DNA of 64,000 nucleotides from Ancistrus triradiatus (lineage: Eukaryota > Chordata > Actinopteri > Siluriformes > Loricariidae), in assembly GCA_025084515.1 (NCBI GenBank), contig JAJAGP010000046.1, positions 661,347 to 725,346 of the forward strand. The letters run 5' to 3'. The translations under genes and the position numbers were made by a program. The notes under the pieces are model-generated. The model was given only the letters and a program-made list of their open reading frames with translations, had not been told where the DNA came from and did no database searches. Shown here one piece after another: positions 11,989-25,200 of the stretch. Position 1 is the first letter of the stretch, and each line of letters starts with the position of its first letter.

Positions 11989-14900
11989 CTGCAAAAAAAA
12001 AAAAGATAGGACTGATTGAGCTGCCTGGACTTCTGAAGCCCCATGACAAACAACGTTAAACAAGTAAGCGTTCAATTCAGTGTGGCAATGCCATGCAGCA
12101 GATATTAATCTTCAATTCCAGAGATATTCAACCTCCAATTTCGACTCGAGCCTTGCAGCCTCCCACCAAACAAGACAGAACAAATGGAACCGGAGTAAAA
12201 AAGAGATAATCGATCCTAGCTGCAAGCTTCAATTTGGGAGAGCATTAGCTGACAGGAGCCACCTGGGAAATGGAAGACAGCGTGGTGAATGAGAAAAACG
12301 AATACAGCGATCAAAGTTCTGCCCCTCCTCCTTTCCCAACCTTTTCTCGTCTGCAGCTACGCGATCGCCGACGACGTCGCCAGTAAAGTGTAGACTGTTA
12401 ACGAGCAAGTGCTCCTTCAATTGATGATTGATGAACCCCCGCGTTCCCTCCATTTAGGGCCAATGAGTTGAATTAGGTTCATAGAGAGCGCGCCGGAGCG
12501 CCGTGACATTGATTGCATGATTCCTACTGTACGACGTGACAGCAGATCTGTCTTGCCAGGGTTTTCACATCTGGCCAGCCGCCCCAGGATCGATAGCTAG
12601 AAAATAAGGTTTCAGAATTGCCTCTCAGCATGTGTCAGCATTAAGGGACACGCAAGCTGGTTTTAAACATTACACAGAGAGAGAGCCGGCGCTCGCCCGA
12701 GACGTTCGCGCTGAAACGGAGGCGATCGATACCTGACCCTGCCTCATTTGAATTGCAGATCTCGAGTGAATTACTTTCAGAAACGTTACGTACAGACCCG
12801 GTGCAAATGTTCTAGTGGTTGTTTAAAGCTGATTTGCATTCACAGCATTTGGCGGACACCTTTAGAAGAGTTACTTCCAATCGTGCTGGGCAGTTGAGCG
12901 TTAAAAGCCTTGCTCAAGGGCCCAGCACCCTGGATTTAAACTCACAACCTTTAATGAATGGTCCAGAGCCACTGAGGCACCATCAATAGTATTATACAGT
13001 ATGAACCCAACATATTTCATGTTTTTTCTGGTCAACTTCATTCCAAAAACAGCTGGGACAGGGTCAGTTTAGGGCTAGTAATGATGTAAACAATCTCAGT
13101 AATGATGTGTTTTCAAACAGGCGACCAAATCATGATTTGGTCTTTGTCTTTGAGAAGTAAAGATGAGCAGAGGATCTCCAGTTTATCAACAAACCTGTAA
13201 GAAAATGATTGAAATGTTCAAAAACGATGTTCCTCAAAGAAAGCCTGGAAGGGATTTATATATTTCTCCCTCTACAGTGCATCATATCATTAACTATCAT
13301 AAACCTAAACTGAAGAGGGGTGATCTCCGCTCCCTCAGACGGCACTGCATCAAGAACCGTCATTCATCAGTAGCTGATAGAACCACATGGGCAAGGGATT
13401 CCTTTATCAAACCTTTATCAAGCTCTACAATACAGAGTTACATTCACAGATGCCACTTAAAACGTTACTGTGCTAAAAAGAAGCCTTATGTTATAACCAT
13501 GTCCAGAAGGGGCGTCGGCTTCTCTGGGCTTGGAAGCATCTGGGATGGACCATCATACAGTGGGAACGGGGATTGTGCTCAGACCCATCAGTATAACAGA
13601 TCTTTTTTGGAAGAAAGACAAAAAGTCCAAGTCCAAAAGCCAGGCTCCGTTGTGGTATGGGGTCGGGTCAGGGCCCTTAAAGTTCATTTACACTTCTGCA
13701 GAAAAGTCCCCTGAGATCTTAGAGCAACAGTAGCCCATAGGACCATGCGATTCCTTGCGTAAAATGTTTGAATAAGACGTATGCACACAAAATAAAGAAA
13801 CTGCTGGTGTTCTCTCAACAAACGGCCGCCAAAATGACACAATTTAGTACACAAGTATGGTTTGGGAAGGCCTGACCTTCTTTACCAATCGATGCTCTTT
13901 TCAGCCTGGCCTTGCCCTGCATCTGTGAGAGAACGGCTTCCATTCATCAAACGCCAAGTAGCGCTCACGTGTATCGACAGTCAAGGACGATTTACCACAC
14001 GCAGCATCTCGTATTGGGATCATCCTGCTAAATAAATGTAACACAATTTTCAGGTGATCCACTGAAAACTGGAGAGAGATAAAGTGGAGTTAAAGATGTG
14101 ATGGACGAAGTGACCTGTTTCCACCTCTTATGCTAATGTAAAACATATTCTCATTTTAAAATGAACCTCGTCACTTCATTAGCTAAAACTAACTAAAGTA
14201 TCTGTGCTTCTTGTCCTTATCTTTATTCACGAATCAGGGCCCAGGCTTTTGCACAGACTAAGCAATGTAAGAGGGTCTCTTTTATAAAGACACGCCATCG
14301 ACAGACGTTAATATTCATCCAGAAGTACCAGAGTATTTAAAAATAGGCAACGAAGATCAATTAGTCCAAATTATCCTTCGTTTCACCTGGAATAATGGGC
14401 CAGTCAGACCTCGGCCTGTGTTGAAACAGCGTAATGATGTGTGTTTTATAGCCAGCGAGTACATGCTCGAGAAATATGATTAAAGACGCGAGTCAATTAT
14501 TTATGGCTAATAACTGGAGGGAAACTACGCGTTCGTGCACGGAGCGACCCTGAAAGATCAATCCTGCGTACGCTACGCCACAGATCACGCTGATGAATGA
14601 ACCTTTACCAAGACAGAGTGGTGTGGGTAAACGGGAATACGTTATTATAAATGTCAAGATGGCAGAACTGTAATTAGAACAAACGATTCAGCTGCGGCTA
14701 AGGCAGGCTTTTATCTGCCTGATTCAGAAGGGCTGTGGGAAACGTACGGCGAAAGGAATCAGCCATAACGAAGCTGGTGAGTGTAGGGACGGTGGTGTGC
14801 AGTCAGGTGTTTTATCCGCCAATATCAACTCTCTTCATTTCTAATAAAGACGCTCAATTCATGTAAGATATTAATTAGTACAGGTGGGTCCATCCGATCA

Positions 14901-17139
14901 AAGTCTGGTCCTAGGATCTTCAGGATTATAATAGGAAATATAAATCTGTCTCATACAGTGGAACCTCAAAATTCGGACTTTTGTTCGAATTTGAGATCAA
15001 ATTTCCCCATAAGAAGTAATTGAAATAGGATTAATCCGTTCCCGACCCTTAAACGAATGTTTTTTATGCCTACATTCATTTGTAATTAATAATTAAAATC
15101 ATGAATAATGCAAAGAAATGTAATATAATGTGTAAAATCAATACAGACGTGAAATAAGTGAAACGTGTTAACCACTGAGGCCATCACTGGGTCTGAAATC
15201 ACACCCATAGACGGAAGTAATATGGAAATACATAATATACTAATATAATAATAAAATAAAATAACATAACATAAATCATATGCTTAGGATCGCACCCTAT
15301 TCTTCTTCTTCTACTTTTTTTTGGATTTTATGGTGATTGGCATAACATATTGGTGCATCATTGACAAAAAGAACTAGTACGAGTGAACCCTGGTGACACC
15401 TGCTGACAGAAAAGAGAATCGCAGTCTGAAAAGAAAGAAAAAACATGGTATTGTTACGCTCTTGTTTTCATTTTCATGTACATTACATCACATTACATTA
15501 CAAGAGGTACAAACATGGCCATTAGTACGGAGTTTGCCCCCTGCTTTTGCTGCTACAACAGTTTTTGTTCTTCAAAGAGGGTTTTCCACTTGATTTTGGA
15601 ACATGACTGTGAGGTCGGCTTTTGATGTCAGACAGTAAGCTCTGGCTCACTTTTGGCGAGGTTCTGTGCAAGTCAGATGAGTTCTCAAGCAATGTTGGCA
15701 AACCAATTCTCTGTGGACTTTGTTTAAAGATGATCTGACTTGTTGGGATAATTAGAAGGGGTGTCCACAGACTTTTGTCTATATAGTGTAGGTCATTTCA
15801 TATAGTTTGTGTTTGTGCTTTTTCTATTTATTTTATTATTCCGTATACCATTCATTTACCTTTTTGTCCTTATTTGGTAGTTCATGTATCTATTCAGAGC
15901 ATAAACGCAGGTCTCCGATTTAAATAACACGTTTGATATTCATCTTGCTAAACTGTAATATAAAGTCAGGTCCTGGTCCTGGACTCTCGGACCTGGCTCT
16001 ATCGTATATTAATGCACCATTCTGCTTGGCTCGTCGTTCGTCTCTGTCTGCGTCGGGCAGGAAGCCAGTCAGTCTAATGGAGCTCCATGCTGCCAGGTGC
16101 AGCGTTCACCTGAGGGGACAAGGCATCTGGTAAACATGGGCATGGGAGAGCACTGGCACTGTTGAGTAGCCAGACACAAACAGCTGGAACCCCCTGGGGG
16201 GACGACATGGCACCGGGTCTTAAGAGTAGAGTGTGGTCCTTCATAATTTTTGCAGGCACAAGTCTCTGAGATAAAATACGCACACAACCATTGTAGTGAA
16301 CAAACCTTAACAAATTCTGTTCCTCTAAAGTACCGGACTATTGACCAGAAGTCTGAGGGTTCACCTGAAAAGCTGCCTCTGCTACTATATAAGGTCCAAG
16401 GTGCTACCCACCACCACAGTGATTCGGGTTCAGGTCCCAGAGGTGCCTGCTGGTCAGGTCAGGTGTCCCACAGGCACATATGGCTCTTACATGCAGTTTA
16501 CAGGCTCGTCTGCACACTGTGACTTCCCAGAATAGGCTCTGGACCCCCCTGTGACTCTGCCCAGAATAGAAGGCAGTACTAAGTTCGGTTTAGACCCGTC
16601 CGTTCCCGGCTTAAGTTCTTCACTTGTACTAATTCACACTGTGAATTCATACCTGATCCGCACCCACTTTGACGCTCTCAAGTTAGGCACACGTTCCAAA
16701 AGTTGGAATCAAATAAAATTTCTTCGGGGTTTGAAGCAAGAGCCAGATTTCAGCAGTAATTAAAGTTATTGAATTAAATGGATTAATTACAGAAGCTCAT
16801 TGTGAAAATGCAATTATGCAATTGTCACCCAGTTGTGCTCCAATCTAAGTGGTAATTTGCCCTAATCAAGGAATTAATATGCATCAAATAGTAAATTAGA
16901 GCACTCGCTGCTGCTGCTGCTGCTGCTGCACTCGCCTCATGCCAGTTATTGACTTTACATCACGGCTGTATTTGTCACTTTCCTCTCATGCTCACATAGA
17001 GAAGATGTGGATCCTCTGAAAGCAGAGTGTAAAGGGATCTGTATTCATTTCCACAATGTGATAAAATGACTTTGGTTTGTTTCATGATAAGGAATAAATA
17101 ATAATAATAATAATAATAATAATTATAATAATAACAACA

Positions 17140-17190
<51 letters not shown>

Positions 17191-17208
17191 GTAATAATAA
17201 TAATAACA

Positions 17209-17262
<54 letters not shown>

Positions 17263-19210
17263 TTAATAATAATAACACAATTCCTGTGGTGAAAATGTTG
17301 ACAGCAGGTTATTAAATAGTTTGTTTTTTTATTTCTTGTTTTTTTTTTTTTTTTTCATTCAAGTAATATTTGTATTACTGTATTATAGTTTTGTAATTAA
17401 AAAATCTTTATATAATATAACTATATTTCTTTAAATTTAAAAATATAAATTACAGGTAATTTTTTTAAATGACATATTTATGTATTAATTTATTCATTTT
17501 ATTTGTGCAAATAGTATCCATTCCTTTTTCACACAATACAAACACTTGTATAGTTAATGTATTAATATAATAATTGACTATACTAATAAATAAATGCACT
17601 AATCAATCTAAATATTGTGTATTATTTATTTATTTTTTTATTGTTGAGTGCATTCATTTATGTATGTATTTGTGGCAAAAGCTGCCTACATGAATTAGTG
17701 CCACATTTTCTTTAAATAATATAAACATAATTTCATGTTTTTAAAATATTCCCTACATGATTATTAATTAATTTATATTTTATTTGTGGAAATTGTTGCC
17801 AAAAATTTATAAATGTATTTCGATATGTATTATGTTATGTTTTCCATTTTGGCTTGTATTATATATTCTGATTTATAAGAAACACTCACAGTTTGTTAGG
17901 ATTGTAAATTGTTTAGTGAATTAATGTTTTTATGTATTTACTTGCAATAATATACATTTTAACAATATTTAATATTACATAAATATATTTTCTTTTAGGG
18001 TAATATAAACGTTTGCACCTAATGAAGGTATTAAATGATGTATTAATTATCTGATGTATGTATTGTATGTATTTTTATTTTATTGCACGTATCATCTTGG
18101 CTATAAGTATAACTATAAACTAAGTCTAATCTTACTGAGTTTTCAGAGACAGCAGCTCATCTGTTGTTGCACAGTCTGTGTTAGTCATCCTCTAATCCTC
18201 CGCCAGTGCTCACAGGATGCTGTTGGCTGGATATTTTGGGGTTGGTGGACTATTTTCAGTGTTTAAACAACTCCAGCAGCACTGCTGCGTCTGAGCCACT
18301 CGTACCAGTGGAACATCAGTTCAGTGTCACTGCAGTGCATCACCCAAATAGTAGCTGATCTGTGGTGGTCCCGTGAGGGTCCTGACCATTAGAAATGGCA
18401 GACCATTAGAGCAGATGGACTACAGTCTTTAACTGTGGAACTACAAAGTGCTTCTATATGGTAAGTGAAACATGAGTGTAGAAACAAGGAGGCGGTTGTG
18501 CATGAGGCATTTCCTTCCGCGGTCAGTTCTAGATCCTTCAGCAGAGCCCTTTAAAATAATACAGAGAGTACGGGTGATAACTGGAGCAAAGAATAATGGG
18601 CACTGAAACAGGACGTGAGTGAACACGCTGAGAACATCCAAGCTGTGCAACCTTGAGTGTTATTCATCCTTACATAGTAAGAATCCACAACGGGTGGGAA
18701 CCAAAGATCAAGAGCTACCAGGAAAGCCTTCAAAGATAAACAAAGTATGTCAGCTTTGATTCGACAGACAGTCGTGTGCACAAAGGTCACAAGCCGGAGC
18801 AGATCCACGCTTTGAAACCCGCCGCATTTTATTAAGGAGAGACAAAAAGTTTAAAGAGACTCCTCACGCTGCGCTCAGCCTGAGGCGGAGAAAATGGAGA
18901 GGCAAAAATGAAGATGGATTCCGGTCCTGTTAACACACCATCGCCTCCAGTGTGTGTCGGTAAGCGGGAGCGCGGCGGCATGGAGCAGCGGCCAATTAGC
19001 ATCGAAACGCTGAGCTTTGGGAAGCACAAGGCCCAGTGGAGGAGCCGGACAGCTGCTAAGCAGCACGATAATATCACGCCGTGTCCGTGCACTAGAGCTG
19101 ACTAATGGCCTTGAAAGGAGCCTGTTAGATGCGCCATTAAAGCTGCCGCTTTCGTCCAGCCAGCGTGTGTGTGTGTGTGTGTGCGTGTGCGTGTGCGTGT
19201 GCGTGTGTGA

Positions 19211-19241
<31 letters not shown>

Positions 19242-22200
19242 CACAGCCTCCTTTGATGAAACCTAGGTGGCAAAACTTAATCATAAATGGAAAAAACCTC
19301 ACCTCAGTCACAGCACTAACGAATCTTATTTAAAGTCTAACAACATGTCGCAAAACCCGGCACTCAGCTTTCATCATCGGCCTGTGAAATAAGAACTCAT
19401 TCCCTCTATTCTTTTCGTGTAAAGCGTCCCTAATTTGCTCCGAATGTACCCACAATCCTTATTCGGCTGTGCATGAACAGTCGGCTTAGCAAACTGCATC
19501 AGGCTCATTATTACAGGCTAGTCAAGTACAGCATGAGAGGAGCCTGGTAACGACTGCGCAAAGTGTTGTTTTTATCTCAAAGTACCACTGAACGGATCGT
19601 CAGCTGTTTCGCTATTTTGGGGGAATTACTTCGAAAATTAGCTGTAATAATAACAGTATTTTTTATTGAACCTTTATTTAACCAGGATAAACTCTCACTG
19701 AGATTGAAAAGCTCTTTTATGAGAGCATCTGCCCAAGATAGGCAGCAGAGTTACAGGCAGGAGAGCAGACGTATAATGACAATATATTTTATAAAGGATG
19801 TAATCAGAAAATGTGTAAAATCAGCCATAAAACAACGCAGTCCTCAACGTTTTTATACTTTTCAGTATATTGTTGCAGGTTTTAAGGCAAACAGTTTAAA
19901 CCATGTTGGGAAAAAATGAAATTTAAGTTGGCATCTGCACCAGATGGCACCAGATTCTCCACTAGTAGCTTTTACTACACACTAAAATCACCATAGAGAA
20001 TTGACTTGACAGTGATTCATTAAAATATCTGAGAATGTATGATATTTACAGTAAGTTTGCTCCTGCACAGGTTGTGTTCATGTGGGAACAGCCCATCAGC
20101 CACATCATCCCACATGGCTCCCCTCTGACCCTTTTCTCCATCCACAGCAGGCTAATTTAATTCCTTCCTCTGCTTCATCTCCTGCTCCTGTTACTCTTAT
20201 TGTTCCTGTTGCCCATCGCTCTTGTGTTACAGTTAGTCTGTTTACTCTTTTGTGCCCTTCTCCATTACACTTTTGGTGTTTACTTTGTGTACCAGGCTTC
20301 CCAAACTTCTGCATAGGTAAAAAATGAAAACAAAACAGCCACAGGAGCCTTGAGTGGCTTATTGCTTTTAGGTGTTATGAATATGATTCATAATAAAATA
20401 ATAAAACAACAATTTCAGAGTCCACCTTACCCCGAGACCGAGACCAGACCGAGTCCAAAAGGGGGCGACATCAAGACTGGACTTGAGTACTATAACACTA
20501 CTAGTAGACCACGTGTTTCCCTTCCCTTCACTTTTAGCGCAATAGAGACTCAAAGGAAGGTTGAATTGATTCGTTTTTAGTGAGTCAAGTAACACTAAAG
20601 TTATTATTGTAAAAAGTCATTTGTTTAGGCAAATAAGTGTAAAAAGACAAGTTAGGCAGGCAAATCATACAAGAAGGTTTGATGGCAACCACTGGAAACA
20701 GCAGCTCCCTGCAAGACATAATGTTGCCCTGATCTCCATGATTTTTGGGGGATATGCGACCCCTCATGCTACCAAAACAACCATACACTGTACAGTCCAG
20801 ATAGTGGAGGGTTAAAGGACTTTGCTCGAGAGTCCAACAGCATGACAGTGCTAACACTTCAACCCTCAAAATCCTGGTCAATATTCTGATAAATAAAATG
20901 CTGTGCCTCTGCTGCCTCAAAAACCTCATTTATTTCTTTTATTGACATTTGCAGAAAGATGTCAGACTGAAGCTCGTGCCCTGCAGATAAACGTCATGTG
21001 ACTAAGAGTGCCCAAACTTTAGCGCTAGTCTGTAGCGTATCACAGAATTATTTACACACACATCTTTCCCCCTCCTCACAAACCCAGACCCTCAGCTGAG
21101 ATATTTTCTGGAGGGAATTTCGAGACTAATGCGTCCTGAGGCGCCATAAATCAAAATGGACTTTCCTTTGTCAGCATACCAGATGGCCCGGTCACCCCAA
21201 TTAAGAGGCGAGGAGGCGAAAGAGAGGAGTGCATACGCAGCAGGTGAGGCAGAGAAGGAGGAAGAGGAGGCGAGGGGGGAACCTGTTCGTCTGTCATATC
21301 TGGCCCTCTTTGGATCAGACGCTCTTCCTCTCTGAGCCACCTCGAGCTCGAATTAATGATGGCAAACAAAAGCAGCACGAGGCTCCTCTCCTCTCAGCTA
21401 TTTGCAGCCGCCTTCGCTTCACTCCGCGCCCTCTGAACTAATCTTCAGCTTCACACTTAATGAGATTTTTGGGATGGAGGAAGAATAAACTGAAGCTGCG
21501 CCGCTCGTCTCCGAATGAACCGGTTCTCTTTTTAGATCTGACTCCCTTATGTGGCTTTACGTTGGATATGTGAGCAGAAACTGGACTGTCTGGATGCAGG
21601 GACTCTTCTTCCATTCATACGTTTGATCAGAGGTCGATACGATGAAGAAAGGTAGCATGAGAGGACAAAATGAACCCGTGTTTCTTTACATACTTTACAC
21701 TTCCAGTAATTACATCCAAGCATGAAGGAAAACAAAAATGCTAGTGGACCATTTGGAAAAGTTTGTTGCCTTTATCAATCATGATAAGTTTTTTTCTCGT
21801 TTCTAGGACTTGTGGGAGGAAACCCTTAACGACACACATGGCGAACATGCCAAACTCCACAGTTAGCATTATAGGTTAGGCTCTAACATTATGTTCTTAA
21901 GATAGATTGTACAGTACTGTGCAAAAGTCTTAAGCCACCATTAGATTGGATAGCCCATTGTTTTAATAATGGTATAATGACCATATATCATTATTTCTCA
22001 GTCTCTTTATTAGAGTACAACCAGAAAATGCAGGACTTTGTATCCAGAATTAAAAACTAAAAAATCAGAAAAACAGCTTCTATAGGATACAGTGGTAAGT
22101 ATTTAGTGTGACCTCCCCTTACACTGGCAGCTTCTTTGGGATGCTTGATCAGGAATGGTCTGTCTTGAAGGGTGGCAGCCAAGAAACCTTTTTCAGAAGG

Positions 22201-25200
22201 CCAAGATATGCTGACAAAGATTGCAATGAAGATCAGTGGAAAAGAGGACTATGGAGAGATGAATCCATGTTTCTGGGTCTATTGGCGACGATATATTATA
22301 TAGGGTCATTATATCAATGCTGAGGCAAAATCTAATGGTGGCCTAAGATTTTTGCACAGTAGCACACGTCTCATGATCTTTTCAGAGAACAGCAGCTCCA
22401 TGTGTAACGTCAGTCTCGCCCGTCTCGTCTGGTGGAGGTCCAGGAGTCAGGTAAAGAGCTCCACCGTCTCCGAGGAGGTGACACGTCCTAATGCATGCGG
22501 CGCTCTCCAAATCAAATTAAGTCTGTAATCCAATAAAGCACAATTTCTGCCACGAGTGACCCCACAGGACCTCATTTCAAATCATTCCAAATCCATGACA
22601 AGCTTTAATCAATATGATTTAGTGGTCGAGGACACAAATAACTCAAGCGAGGAGAAAGAGCGAGGGGGGAGGCGGCACACACTGAGGATCCTCGACCACG
22701 TTTCAGAGCGACGCATCGACTCGTGGACGTGATGTGATTTGTTGTGATGTGATGTAGACTGGTGGTGGAAGTAGGATAAGGGGTTAAGGAAGGTGAAGGA
22801 ATGAAACGATAAAAAGGTATCATATTTACTCCTGAGAGGACCCCAGAACTGATCGATATCAAGTTTCAAGTGATCGATATGTCCATACAGTATGTTAGAG
22901 ATCAGCTCTCGTTCGGCGAACGCATTTCATTGTTATTCCTTCCCTTCTTTCATAGCTTATTGTAAACCCACAGCAGTCTTATCTCCAGCTGAGAGTGACC
23001 CTCATTTGTTCATGTAAACATTGCCAAAACAAGACAATCCTCAGTGTTTGAGCAAGATTCATATAATTTTCTTTTCTGGATGGCAGGATTAAACCTGAAA
23101 TGAAGAACAAATACAAGACCGAGCTTTCCTCGCCCGGCGTGATGACTCAGTAGAGTTTATTTCGGCGGCGGGCCATTTGCCTCTTGTATATGTGAGACCG
23201 AGGAGAGTAACAAGTGCAAACAGTGCTCTCGAGAGCCGGGAACATTTCTTCTACGCTTTAGAAGAAAGTGGAACAAAAGCTGAATGCAGAAAAGACAAGC
23301 GAGATACAGCGTAATTGATCATTGATTTCTTGCAAAGGAACTCTAGAACGAAGCGCTCGCTGGAACACAATGGCGAAAACGTCACTCCAGGACAGCCTCT
23401 TCCAAAAACAAAAAAACTTATTTAAGCAAAGGAACCTGAGATACTTAACCTCGATTCACTTACATTACCTTTCAAGCCATTTAAAACACCCCAGCTACAG
23501 AAGCTCCTGGGAATCCTGACAGGCACTCGGGCATTATTGTGAACGGCATATATTCACCGAGCAAAAAATAATGTAACCTTCACGAATTCTCATGTATTTG
23601 CTCTAGACTGGGATTTTTGCCACTGTTGGTAGACCTGTATGACTGTCTGCTTCGATACACCTGCTAATTCAGCTACTTCCTTCACACTACAGCCTTTGGC
23701 ATGTCCAGACATAATCGCTGGTTTTTGCCAGTCATCAACACCTTTTCTGCGACCCATTTTGCACACATCGAACGAGACACTCACATCACTGGACCTCCTC
23801 TTCTCAAACGAAGAATCTGGTCGCACACCCAGCAGATATTTATAGCCCGATCATCCTAGTGCAATGCCATCTGCAGGAGCTTGAACTTACTACAACCTTA
23901 AACACGCACCGTGACTAATTTTTGGTCCAGGAGTTTATATTTGCCGCCTGTCAGATTGATTCGATCCAGACTACGGCACAACGTTCAAAAAATAAAAAAC
24001 TCCCAGCAGCAAAACCTGAGTCAAACCCAGGAGCCAGTAGCTTAATGCAATTTCCTCCTGAAAGCCTGTTGACTCCAGCTAAGCACACTCTCACCGGGTT
24101 TAGTGCCGGCTCTGTTTGTCCGCGCCGCTGTTCAAAGCCGGCGTGCTAAATCGCTGCAATTTCCCAAGGTCCAGCAGAATTGAGCTCTACTTACAGTACG
24201 CCCTGCCTGACAGGAAGCTGAAGCACTGAATATAAACATCATCATTGGCCAAACCTATAGAGAGCTTTGGTGACTTCAAGGCCTATAGGGGGGCTTCTTG
24301 GGATAAAGTTACTGAATGCAACTGATATGATCCACAATGTCTCAGGACCCAGATTATTATTATTTCCCATATTCAGTGCCACTGACATGGCAGCCTGCGG
24401 GCAGCACAGGGTCTGTGAGTGTCCTGAAGCTCCTCCAGGTCAAACAGAAATGTTTTCTGATTCTGATAGGGGTCAGATCCTACAAAACACAGCCGAAGGG
24501 GTTATGATCCATGTTCTGAGGCACTTTTTTAGCAGCCGGATTGATGCAGTGTATTAATCAGTAAACGCCACCTCAGCTTCTGTACTCCGCTTTTCAATTC
24601 CGAATATTTGCAATCGTGAGTGACAGAAACCGAATGAAGCGCAAATGTAAGAGGAAGGGCTGTTATTAAGGTCTGAAAAGTGTGTGAATGTATAAAATGT
24701 AGCACTGAACCGTGCTTTAATGAGGAACAAAAGGCTTTAAATCATCTTTGTCGCTACTGGTTAGACCGAAAAATTTAAAATCTGCCATAAGTAAAACTGA
24801 AAACTGGAAAGGACGCTGACAACATCTGTATGTATAACCTCTGATTAAACATCTAGACTGCCCAAATGAGGTCAGGTTCCTTTTTGAGACTTGGCCTCCT
24901 TTATAATGTTTAGGGAGTTTTTCCTTGCCACTGTCGGCCTAGGTTTGCTCAGTTAGGGTTTGGGGCTAGATAGTTGTAAAGCTGCTCCATTGTAAAAAGT
25001 GCTCTATTTGATTTGACGTTGTTTTGACAACAGCAACCATATGCCATATTGCAGCAAAAAACACATAATAATTTATGGTTGTACTGGTTTATGTTGCACC
25101 TCCGATCTCTTGGAGGTAAGAACACTACTTCCCAAGGAAGTGACTTCATGCCCCAGGCTGGTCTTGCAGCATGAAGGTCTGGTGTTGCAGTTTTGGGGCT

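Noticed and set aside
11989..12075. In-frame ATG at 12075 as the nxph1 start
   Set aside because: The stretch lies beyond a strong splice acceptor, has no family similarity, and the true signal peptide exon is at 47691-47744.
17098..17275. A CRISPR array or ordered satellite
   Set aside because: Simple (AAT)n repeat without spacers in a vertebrate genome.
18875..19311. ORFs with SLSLSHTHTHT or VCVCVC runs
   Set aside because: Translation of GT/GA microsatellites; the same applies at 36054-36420, 42741-43032 and 45053-45307.
23590..23826. Helix-turn-helix protein as a host transcription factor
   Set aside because: The domain order and the MGRRKG start match the N terminus of Tc1-like transposases, and no other exon is nearby.
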